From: Arthrinium phaeospermum
Taxonomy: Eukaryota; Ascomycota; Sordariomycetes; Amphisphaeriales; Apiosporaceae
Length of the DNA stretch: 64,000 nucleotides
Assembly (NCBI GenBank): GCA_006503535.1
Contig: QYRS01000002.1
Coordinates: 1,798,001 to 1,862,000, forward strand
Direction: 5' to 3'
Under the pieces are notes generated by a model. That model was not told the DNA's origin, made no database searches, and was given only the letters and a program-made list of their open reading frames with translations. Position numbers and translations under genes: made by a program. The stretch's first letter is position 1; each line of letters begins with the position of its first letter. Below are positions 51,924 to 62,401 of the stretch, one piece after another.

Positions 51924-53298
51924 TGTGGGATATTGGCGATCCGATGAAGCTGCTGCGACTGAGTTACTTCTGCTGCTACAGGTCTGACTCTCCATTATTC
52001 ATCATGGCCAAAGGCCTCGACATTTATAGGCACGCATGGTCAACCTCTGAACGGGATTCGACGACAAATCAGAAAAGATCACACAACCAACCGCGGGACT
52101 GAAAACGGTCCGAGGTTTCCGTTGTACTGACTGAGCATGGCCGCTCAATCTGGCCCGCCTCTCGAACTTGCAGGTGTCCACTACTCAGGATGGTTCGACA
52201 TGGGTGTTGTGGTGAAGTGCCACGTGATACTGTATTTGCGTCTAGACCGGCCGACGAGTATCTGAATCTCTCCGACAACTAGATATTCACCCGATAAGTC
52301 TCACCGGCGCACCCTTTTCGGGTGACACGGGTAACGAGTGAGGTGATAGGGTCACGCATGGTCAGAATCGGGAAGGTCGTTCATTGGGATTCCGACAATA
52401 TAAGAGGTTATCAGAACTTTGTAAATGATGTGCCAAGATCTCCTTCGGGCCAGTCACAAGCATCCTCCCGATTCTGGGCAAGAAGCCGAACCGGATGCAG
52501 GCTCATCTCAACGCATCATGGCAACACCAACTGACCGTAGGTCTTATCCGAGATTATCAAGTCCGTCTTGGCCTTTTTGTGGTCGTCAAGAAAATATCTT
52601 GGCTGTCAACGCCGGGCACAGAAGACAAAGAGATAATTTGGGGGCCATGCAGGTATTGATATTGTCGAACTGTAATATATCAGGGATATTACTCTCGTCC
52701 AATCGAGAGCGTCCAATCCTCCCCGGTAAAATCGTAGACGGCCCGTCTTTCTTTGGCAAATCACCATCGAATCAAAGACGCGGACAGTACTCGTAATAGC
52801 CGACTAACCAGGTCGCTTGTCGGGTTCCCGTCGCTCGGGTCCAACAAAAACGGCCAAACATGCATTTGGAGGGTGGCCATCGGGCGGCCCCTAGCCCCCG
52901 GAAGAGTGTGTGGGAAGCCCCTGCCTGAGGTCCAGAATTTGGAAGGTGGTACCTACCTCGCTCACGCATCTATGATCAAAACCTGTCCACGTTGCAGATG
53001 CATGCATGTTTGCTTCTCCCGTCTGTACGAGAAGTCTCGCTTCGGGTGAAGCAACCATAATACTGTTTGTATCATTGAGCGGGTTTAAATCATAAAAGGC
53101 TGCAATACGCGATATCTTATGCAAGAAAAAGGCAACAATGATAGAATATATACGAAACTTAGATAGGAGAAGAGCTGCATATTTCAAGATATGAGTCTTT
53201 GTATGGGGGTCCTTCGGAGTTGGGAAGTGCTTAGACAATGAAACTCCGATCCAGCGCAGCATGCCATTCATGACCATGTCACAATCTTGACCAAGACT
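51924..53298. other. Gene-poor intergenic region
   Basis: 1.37 kb. Open frames of 60-130 codons on both strands overlap each other and show no domain. No terminal repeats or transposase remnants are recognised. Confidence 0.5.
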
Positions 53299-54986
53299 CT
53301 ATTCGTCCTCCATGGTGTCCTCCGACACGATTCCAAGGGCCTGCTCTGCCCCCGAAAATGTGACAACCCATTTCTTGTTCGGGTCTCGAGGATGGAGCTC
53401 GACTTGGATGTCCTCGTCCGGTATAGGAAACCCCGACTGTGGGGGCGAGTTCTCGAACGTGGGCTCAGCCCACTTCCCCCCAACTGGCACCAGGTCGAAC
53501 TGCAAAACGATCAACGCCGCGAAAGCCAGGATCTCGTTGCTGGCGAAGTGACGGCCGGGGCAAAGTATGTGGCCGCCGCCGAATGCGCGGAGCGCAACCC
53601 GGTTCACTCTCTTGTGGCCTGCTTCTCCGGGCTTGCGGGCGAAACGCAGGTGGTCGAACTCGCCCGCATCGTCACCCCATGTCGCCGTGTCCGTATGCTG
53701 CACCGTAGCCGGTATCATCAACATGCTGCCCTTCTTCAGGAGGGTCCCGTCCCTGAGCACCACGTCTTCGAGTATCACGCGCGGACCAGGGTTTACGGCG
53801 CGACAACGCAGCGTTTCCTGGAAAGTACTCAACAGAACCGGGCAGCTTTTATTGAGGCCGGCCATGTCGACGTGACAGTGGCCATCTTTGTCTTCGCGCA
53901 CAATGGCCGAGAGCTCGCGGCGAACGTCCCGCAACACTTGAGCCTCGGAGAAGATGTGGAAGAGCACCCACCACGCGCAGGGTGCCGTATTGCCCAGCAC
54001 CGCGAACGAGTTTCCGAGCTCCCCGCGCGCAACGTCGTCTGGGGCCAAGCCGAACAGCTTGCTGTGGTGCTCAAAGCGCTTCCGGACAAGCCCCGAGGCG
54101 GTTTCGAAGCCGCGGTTCCGCACATACTCCATCATGGCGGCGGCCACAAGCTCGCGTGCCTCGTATAGCTTGGGGAACAACGTAGTGGCGAATGGGAACA
54201 TGGAAAAGGACATGAATCCCTTCTCAAATGTCCTAGATTGGCTCGTTAGTATAGGTGTTTTCTGCATCGATGCTTGGACAATTGGGACGTACCTCCAGGC
54301 TTCAGCGATACCCGAGTCTCGGTAAGGGTTCTGCGGTCCCCAGACCGCCTCCGTCGTAGCAACCTCCATGAGTTGGCGGGACCATCCCCACAGGCCTATC
54401 GTGATGGGGCCTCCATGAGCTCTCAGGGGCTCCGTCTGGGCAGACAAGACTTCGACGGACCTTCGGCTGATCATATCCAGGTCCTTCCCAGGTGCCATGG
54501 AGGGTGCGATGAAGCGCGGCCAGCTGACGCTGAACCCGTGCTCGCTCATCATGTCCTTGTGCATGATGCGCACGGCTTCTTTGCTCATGCCCACCACGGA
54601 GCCCGCATCGGCGGCAATGGCGGCGAAGCTGACAGCGCGCCATAGCTTTTGCAGCTCTGGGATGAGCCCAGGGGAGTTGACCACATACATCCTCTGGAAG
54701 GGCAGGCGTAAGGTGTAAATGGGCAATTTGTACTGATCTCTGGATCCCCGCGTGTCCGTGTCAGCTATCAGGAACCGAGATGAAAGGGATTAAGGGCAGC
54801 ATACCTCAGGCGGACGTGCAAGCGTGACTTCTCCCGGATCATGCCGATCAAGGGGCCGATAAAAGGCAAGCCCCTCTCGATGGCCGGTGGCTCCCGCACA
54901 TCCTGCGTCCAGGTGATGAGGAGGCGGAGAAATACATAAGCGAGAGCAGCAATTGCTCCGGCAACAATGGCAACGGTGGATGTCAT
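53299..54986 (-). CDS. Cytochrome P450, CYP7/CYP8-like type, three exons
   Basis: Exons 54986-54805, 54739-54293 and 54232-53299 give 520 aa. N-terminal anchor VAIVAGAIAALAYVFLRLL, then a Pro-containing hinge (REPPAIERGLPFIGP). ExxR is ETLR, the haem loop FGGGHILCPGRHFA (Cys about 434). The I-helix reads SFAVLGNTAPCAWWVLF: in place of the usual acid-threonine pair it has a GNTxP motif, as in CYP7 and in CYP8 enzymes such as prostacyclin synthase. This suggests use of a pre-oxygenated substrate or sterol-type chemistry rather than ordinary oxygen activation. The second intron (60 nt, GTACGT..TCTAG with CTAAC branch) is divisible by three and stop-free, so its retention would still give a protein. 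Confidence 0.92.
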
Positions 54987-56815
54987 GGTCTGGTTACTGA
55001 TGGTATTCCCTGGAATCAACTTTGCTTTTGAGCTGAAGTTATATTGAGATGTTGTTGAAAGTTCAATCGTAACACAGGGAGAGGGGGGAGACGGATGGCG
55101 GCAGTCTCCAAACAGAAACCACCCCGGCCCAACTGCATTACATTGGCACCAACAGCACTCGCTTTCGTCCAATCACATTGGATACTAATGAACTTTGCGG
55201 AACCCATGCAGTCTTCGTATCCTTTCAGCTGGGCCCGGGGAGCTGGACCCAGCCTATCATGTAACAGGGATCATCCCTTGCTTGATTTCTTTGGGTCCTG
55301 AAACCATATAATACAACTTTCCATATCCTCGGCATTACACCATCAACCTGACAGTCGTCGTTGACTGAAGTGAGATGGTTGGTGAAATTGTGGGTTAAAA
55401 TAATTACTCTGTACCAACACTATCCTCATCTTTGCGTTAAATGGGTCTGGGTACCTGAAATGATTCTCCCTTTTGATCATCAGAGAGGAGGTTGCACCAG
55501 AAACCTCGAACAACCGGGAAATGCACGTTTCTTTGTAGATGTGCATGGGGTCACTCCTGGGTGGCGGTCTGCCATCGAGGTAACGCCTGGTGATTGTTCA
55601 ATATCGATGGGATCCAGTAGGCTCTCACATCCGTTGCCCATATTGAAACCGAGTGTCTTAACCTGCAGGTGGAATTTGTGATCGTACGGCTTCCGGTTTA
55701 CAGCGTTGTTGATATAAACAACTCACCCAGTGAGCAATTGATACCGGTAAGACTTTAAGCCGGTTCAAAATCAACATTGGATGGCTGAGATACCTCCAAT
55801 TTTTCATTTGCTAAATTGACGTAGCATACCGTGAGAAGAGACGTGCTAGCTGCATCTGTCTTGGGTAGCAAACTCGCCACATGTAGTCAAAACTTGCCGG
55901 AATGTTGGCTTCTGGTCACAGTAAACTTCGGGGATCATATCTCAGCCTGAGTACAGCCTGCCCAACATCGTGCGGAAAAGTGTATTACGGGGAACCAAGA
56001 TCGATGCTCCAATCCATCAGCCTCCCCTGGAATCCCCTCCACGGGTGTGACTCGTTGGCCTCCTACTCCTTTCCGTCGTGTGTCTGGTTAAGCTCCTGGT
56101 CGTCCATCTCTATGAAACCTCATATGCTGTGCTACCGCGCACAGCATCCCCGCATTCGCCGAAACATCTCCCATTGGTCGAGACCGCCGAAAATAACATT
56201 TCAGATGTTCCTCCGATCCGTCATCCGCGGATGTCGGGTATGAATCAGCCCCCTACAACTGCCCCAGGGTACAAGACTGCGTCATCAGTGGCACCATATC
56301 TATGGTCTGCATCCCGGTAATATGTGGTACCTGGGGCGCCGCGCCCGTTGCAGCCCCACGATTCGGCGATTACAATTCTAATTGAGATACCGACCCCATA
56401 TGCATCCCCAAGAATGTCCCTAGGGTCTAGTCTAAGAGAGAGGATCGGCAGGCCGCATATGTTGCGATTCGTTAGGTGGGGAATCGCAGGGGGGTAAGAT
56501 GCGGAGGTCGATGCAGGTAGCCAAGAGTGTTGACAGGTCATGAGACTATGCAGTAGCTATTCGGCGATACTCTGAGCCAATGAGATCACGCTGGCTCACT
56601 ACCCCCAAAATTTGGGCCACTCTCTATTTTCAGGGGGCCTGAGCCGCGACATGCTTGTCTTTCGTCGCTTAAAGGGGTTCGTGTGTGAAACCCGCTCCCA
56701 CGGGTGACATAATTAGGTCTATAAAACTACACTCAAAGCACAGGTTACATCAACCAGTGACTTGTGTAATACTTATAGGTAGCGTAGGGTATTTAACGTA
56801 TAAAAGCTATGCATA
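54987..56815. other. Gene-poor intergenic region
   Basis: 1.83 kb holding only short overlapping frames (e.g. 55361-55681 and 55902-56243 on the plus strand) with no domain. A TATAAT-like word lies near 55306. Confidence 0.5.
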
Positions 56816-58251
56816 CTAAGCCTTACCGAATTTTGCCTGGATTTCCTCTTCCGAGAACCGCCGTGTGCGCTTCTCTAGGTACTTTGCGCGCTCATCGAGG
56901 CTCATGGCCATTTGCGCGTCGCCAATGGGTACCATGCATTTGGCGAGATGGTGATAATCCTTTCGTAAGACCCTGATGGTGATCATGATATAGTCAATAT
57001 TGTGAAAGACAATTGCGTCCTGGGAGGCATAGGTATCCTTTTGCTTCAAGAAGGAGTTGGGGTGTTCCCTCCAGTGACGCAGCGGGTTGAGATGATGCGA
57101 AGTGTGATAGCCGTCGTTGAACGAGTGCCGGTTGCTCTAAAGCCGGGGGCGATTAGAATGACGAGGTGCACTGTCGTGTCTTGATGGGACACTTACCTGG
57201 ACGTCTATCACGGTGATGCTTGAACGATAGTCCGAGTCCGGCTCCTCGTTGTCGACAAACGCATGCTGCCCCCAGTTGCCCGCCATGAGCCCAAATCGCA
57301 TGAGAGCCAGCGGGAGCAGAAAGACGCAAATGGTCGCCCGGGGGTTGATCTTATACATGGTGTAGAGGAACAAATAGTTGCCGACTTCCCAGAACGTAGA
57401 TCTAACACCCATGAAAGCACGCCCCTTTCGATAAAAGTAAAGCGGCAGCTCCAGCGGGGCGAAGAAGTAGAAGCGCCCGACGTACTGCAGAAAGTGCAGC
57501 ACACTGTCGCGTTGGTAGCGAATGGTGGATGAAAGGTCGTCGGGACCGTTGCCCTCCACGTGATGATGCTTGACGTGGTGGAAGAAATAGGAGTTCCAGG
57601 TGTGGCCCATGAGCGGGTCCGTGATGTAGGGGAAAATATAGTCGAACAGGGAATAAGGCAGTCTTTTCTGCAGGATGCCGTTTCCGTGGATATGCTGGTG
57701 CATCATCAGGGTATAGGTGCCGACGTATGACACTTGCATGATAAAGTGGAGGATGCCGTGAAGCCAGCTAAAGTGCCAGAGAAATAGGGACAAAGCGCTA
57801 GGCACTGACGTGGAAAAATAGAGGAGCAGGTGCGTAAACATGACCACATCCACTTTGTTTCGCACTACGCGCTGCGCGAGTCGCGTGTACGGTCGCAGCA
57901 AGAACCGGTTCAATTGCTTCGACTGTAGCCACGGGAAATCGCACGAGTTGAAGATGGCCGGCTCAAAGTCCTTGTGGTTGGGGTCGTTCATGTTGTCCAT
58001 GGCCGCCAAGATGCGCGCATCCCGCGCCTCTTTCTCTCCTGGGACTGGCGGGCCGAGTTAGTTGAGACTGGACGACTTCGGATGTGTGTGTGGTGCTGGA
58101 CGGCAGGCACAATTGAGAGGCTGATGTACGTACCCACATGCTCGCGCAATCCCGATTTACCTTCAGCCCATCGATCAATGTCGGAATCGAGGCTCTCCAG
58201 AACCAGCTTGTCGGCTCTCGTGTGGTTCGGGTCGACGATTACATGCGCCAT
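56816..58251 (-). CDS. Fatty-acid desaturase/hydroxylase-type membrane enzyme, three exons
   Basis: Exons 58251-58134, 58044-57197 and 57136-56816 give 428 aa. Several membrane helices surround three histidine boxes: HQHIHGNG (about 152-159), HHVKHHHVEGNG (about 197-208) and NDGYHTSHH (about 327-336, at the start of exon 3). This pattern marks membrane di-iron desaturases, hydroxylases and related oxygenases. Spacing with the HVxHHxxEGNGxDD motif matches a fungal/bacterial group of desaturase-domain proteins whose substrates are mostly untested. The C-terminus is charged and helical (SEEEIQAKFG). Probably ER membrane. Neighbouring P450 and NmrA genes could hint at lipid-derived metabolism, which is inference. 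Confidence 0.9.
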
Positions 58252-61180
58252 CGTCTCGTGTGGTGGATTGGCGATGGGTTGAGAGATTTTTGACGGTGGT
58301 GGTCCTCGACTTAAGTAAGGGATGCAAGGTGACAAAAAACTAGCGACAATCGATTCTGGAAAGGGGTAGGGAATTGCGCCATCATTTTGTTGGCTTTCTG
58401 ACATACCAGCCCGTTTCAGCTTTGTTAGGGTTGCGCAGTGTGTAGGTATGTATGTGTCTTCTGCCATTTGCCACCCCGTTTCCGAAGGCCTGACATGGAT
58501 GCGTACAACACACAAGCATCGTTGGTTTTTAGCGTCGCGCCAGGCCAGCTGCAAATGGGGCCCGTTCTGGGATAAGGATTATTCGCTTTTCAGGGTCCAA
58601 TTTGACCGCCCCGTCTCATCCGCTGAGGCTCCGCTGAGCCCCACGCTAGCAATCACCCCCGGCCGCCCTCCAGGTTATCAAAGTCTTGACTCATGAGGAC
58701 TTCCTTCACCAACAAAAGTCCACATCAGTGGCTGGTGTGGTCGTACCAACCCTTTGACTGGTGCTGCTGTATCTCACACCGATCCCGAGTAGAAATGCAG
58801 ATAAGCTGACTGGTAAGCCTCTGCAGTAGAAAAACAGGCAAACTGATTAGTCATCCACGGGCTATCGTGACAGTCGCGTATCGTTTGCATTCTTTCCGGC
58901 TTCTGGCAGACAAACACCCCGGTTTTTATATAGTGCAACCACACATGTTTGAACAGAACATCGACCGTAGACTCACTCTGTCACGTTACCCTAACCTGGT
59001 GTGATTTCTTCGTGCTGTTCTTCCGCCTCATCACGTTTTCCGTTCAGGGGCTTTCCGTTGATAGGCCCTGGAGGAGCGGTTGTTGTGGCTCGGATATAGT
59101 ACATGGTGACAGATGATGGTAGCTTGCGCATAGATAATCCCTCTAACTCTTCTCTTGGGTTTTCTATCTATCACCCCTGTGCAAACTCTAGAACCCGTAC
59201 CAGCCAAGTCCGTCGACCAGGAAGAAAGAGAACTTGATAGTGACAGATGGATAGACCGAGGAATGGCGATTCAAACAGGCAACAGTGGAGCGGGCGCCCT
59301 CCAGATAGATGTGAATTGTTTACAAGCTGGTCCCTGTGGCTGGCCTGTTGAGTATGATCGTAGAAATTTGGCTTGCCATGGGACTGCAGCTGTGCTTGGT
59401 TATAGCATTTGTATACTGATGTGTTATGCCTCACATACCACTGATCTATGAGTCGGCAGAATAAGCCCATCCTTTAGAAAAATGGCCAGGACCGAAGAAG
59501 AAGCAAGTAAGTATTTTCATGGCCCCGCCGGAATCAACTTGCAGTGGGAGATCAAGCGTCATGTCGTCTTCGATGTGGTGTCATTTGCTACCTCCAGGGA
59601 TCTATCAACCTTTAACAGTCATGGAAAATTCCACATAGACTCTAATATATATCCGCGGCCGCATTACTGCCATATGGCTCAATCTCCTAGGATACACAGC
59701 AATTATAAGACGGTGAACAAGTTTACAAGTCATGTGTCATCGGGGAAGAACGTGGGGACAGAGCAAGAAACGCCAGGGAAAAGACTTGACCCTGTCCCAG
59801 GCATATAAAGGCTCTGGGGATATGGGGTAGACCTGGGGCTTACTACGAGGGAAGTTATGGGGCTGGATTTGCAGAACAACGCCAAGTTTGACTAGGTACT
59901 GGTTTGGATGTCCTCCCCTGTTGAATGCGTAAATATCCTACATCATCAACAACACCAGCACAAACGACAGAAGCGAGAGGGTTGATGTTTCCTTTCTTAC
60001 CTTCTTTTCATGGATCCGACCTATTCCAGCTACCTCATCAACCCGGTCAATTCCCGATAGCCACTAGTAATTTATCAGTGACAAATGTGACCATATTCTG
60101 CTTTACCTCCATCGCCTGAACGGCGGCTTCCCTCAAAGGGTTAATAACCACCACGTTGATTCGTGTGACCATCTCTCCATCATGTAAGTAAAGTGTCGAA
60201 GAAATATATAACCACAGGGTTTGAGATCGAGCCCCTGTTGTTAAGGGGAACCCCGAGTTATAGATGCATATCCATGAGTAACATGGCATGGCCTTCATCA
60301 AGGGCAATGATAAGCTCGATACTCGAGTCACGAAATCACCATAGTCCGGCCTGAGCAATATTCTATTACTATGAGAATCTCCATTTGTATTATTTGTAAC
60401 ACGGTGTGACGTTACTCTTTGAGGCCAGAAGCCAATAATGCCTGCTCTGCAACTGAGGACGATAACCCCACTCATCTGTGGGCAAGAGGCGTGCTTACTT
60501 ACTACTCGTGCGTCGCTGGGCCAATTGCTCAGTCTGTTTCGCCCATCTGTGGCCGGTGGAAGAGTCCCGCGGTCGACTCTTAAGTCTATAGCGATAATTG
60601 CTGAGTAAAATAGACTTTTCAAGGTCAAAACGTATGTGAAGGATGTGATCAATTCAATCTGGAATTCTTTCGATGTTGCACGCCGGATTTGTATATGTCT
60701 TGGCAATTCGGGCTGATGACGAGCTGACTCGTTAGCGCCTGCAGCTCAGCTGGCAGCACAAGCCCCGATTTCAAATCAGGTACCTGGCTCGGGGGTCTGA
60801 TTGCGCCGGGGCTCTAAACGCGAAGCACCGAGCTCATGCAGCGGCTTACCTCACGGGCGGCTCAATTATTCATTCTCATCTATCGTGGGCTTCACGCAGC
60901 ATCCATCATCACTAGAGATAGAAACAGACAACACATCTTTGATACTAGCAGGTATCCAATATCGACCATGGACCGAGAATATGGCATATATAAAGACCCT
61001 CCAATGCCACCATGGAATAAACATCTCGTGCATCCATCTCAACCTTCAGTCCAAACAGAAACATCTAACACTACCTACTACCCCTGAACGAAACCGCAAC
61101 TCAACTTAAAAGTCGATATTTAAAACCCGTCCTCCCTATCTCATACCAACAGAAGCAGAATCACTTCCAAATAAGCCAAA
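58252..61180. other. Large gene-poor intergenic region
   Basis: 2.9 kb, AT-rich in parts. A 219-codon minus-strand frame (60047-60706) has no domain and is probably chance. A tRNA-like fragment near 60735-60812 is judged non-functional. The end is the promoter of the NmrA-like gene, with a TATA box. Confidence 0.5.
60987..60994 (+). promoter_or_regulatory. TATA box of the NmrA-like gene
   Basis: TATATAAA about 190 bases before the start codon at 61181, followed by an A/C-rich leader. Confidence 0.5.
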
Positions 61181-62246
61181 ATGGTCGACCCAACTTCAAA
61201 GAAAGTCATCCTGGTAACGGGAGCGACTGGGAAGCAGGGCAGCGCCACCATCGACGCTCTCATCGCGGGCGGTGCCCTTGATACCCACACCCTAGTCGCC
61301 GTGACCCGCAACCCCGAGTCCGGGTCCGCCCAGCGGCTCGCGGGCCGCGGCGTCCAGCTGGTCCAGGGCGACCTCAACGACATCCCCGCCATCTTCGCCA
61401 GCGTGAAGAAGGCGCTGGGCGACGGCGGCGACAACGCCAAAGTCTGGGGCGTCTTCAGTGTCCAGGTAAGTCATTCTGCGCTTCTTCGCGCAAGAGGAAT
61501 AAATGCCTGAGCCCTGACTAACCACTTTGTCTTCTTAGACGGCCATCGGCGGCGGCGCATCGCCCGAAAGCGAAGAGCGCCAGGGCAAGGCCCTCGTCGA
61601 CGCCGCGCTCGCCAACGGCGTCGCCCACTTCGTCTACACCTCGGCCGACCGCGGCGGCGAGGCGCGGTCCTTCTCGAACCCCACAAAGGTGCCGCACTTC
61701 ATCAGCAAGCACAACATCGAGCACCACCTGGTCGAGAAGACGGCGGCGGCGGCTACCACTTCCAGCAGCAGCACTACCGCTGCACCGACGCCCATGACCT
61801 GGACCATCCTCCGCCCCGTGGCCTTCATGGACAACTTCACCCCGGGCTTCGGCACCAAGATCATGGCGACGGGAATGCGGGTGGCGCTCCAGGGCAAGCC
61901 GATCCAGCTCGTGGGCGCGCGCGACATCGGCTGGTTCGCGGCGCAGGCCTTCCTCCAACCCAAAGCCTACGCGGGTCGCAGCGTCACGCTGGCCGGAGAC
62001 GAGGTCACGCTCGCCGACCTGTGCGCCGTCTTCCAGCAGAAGACGGGGCGCGACATGCCCGAGACGTTCCAGTTCGTGGCGCGCATCGTCTTCTGGCTGT
62101 CGGCCGAGTTCGGCAGCATGTTCCGCTGGTTCCACGACGAGGGCTTCGGCGCCGACCTGCCCGCGCTGCGCAGGGAGCACCCGGGGCTGCTGTCTTGGGG
62201 CGCTTGGCTGGAGAGTGAGAGCGAGTGGGTGGCCAAGTCGAAATGA
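61181..62246 (+). CDS. NmrA-like NAD(P)-binding protein, two exons
   Basis: Exons 61181-61465 and 61539-62246 (donor GTAAGT, acceptor CTTAG) give 330 aa. It opens with a beta strand and glycine motif, KVILVTGATGKQGSATIDAL, and a following VAVTRNPESGSA that fits NADP-ribose phosphate recognition. Next come GVQLVQGDLND, VWGVFSVQTAIGGG, FVYTSADRGGE, and the TWTILRPVAFMDNF segment seen in NmrA-family proteins. No catalytic Tyr-xxx-Lys of classical SDRs is apparent, in keeping with redox-sensing NmrA members. A short Ser/Thr/Ala insertion near 185-200 is lineage-specific. Role: possible metabolic regulator or reductase; partner unknown. Confidence 0.9.
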
Positions 62247-62401
62247 TGATTTCTCTTCAGCACAGTCGCTAGATGTACATGCATAGAATAATACCAAGTT
62301 CCGTTTCCTCTCATCTGCCGCCTTGCTGGGATGTCAGTCGCCAATGCATTAGTGACCTAGTAGCAGGACCATGTACGTCATCCCCAAACCTCAGTTCATG
62401 C

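Noticed and set aside
60047..60706. 219-codon open frame on the minus strand
   Set aside because: No domain, irregular composition, AT-rich gene-poor setting. Probably chance.
60735..60812. tRNA-like fragment with an A-box-like CAGCTCAGCTGG and a weak B-box-like GGTCTGATTGC
   Set aside because: The acceptor and T stems do not pair and the B box has three mismatches. At best it is a decayed tRNA remnant.
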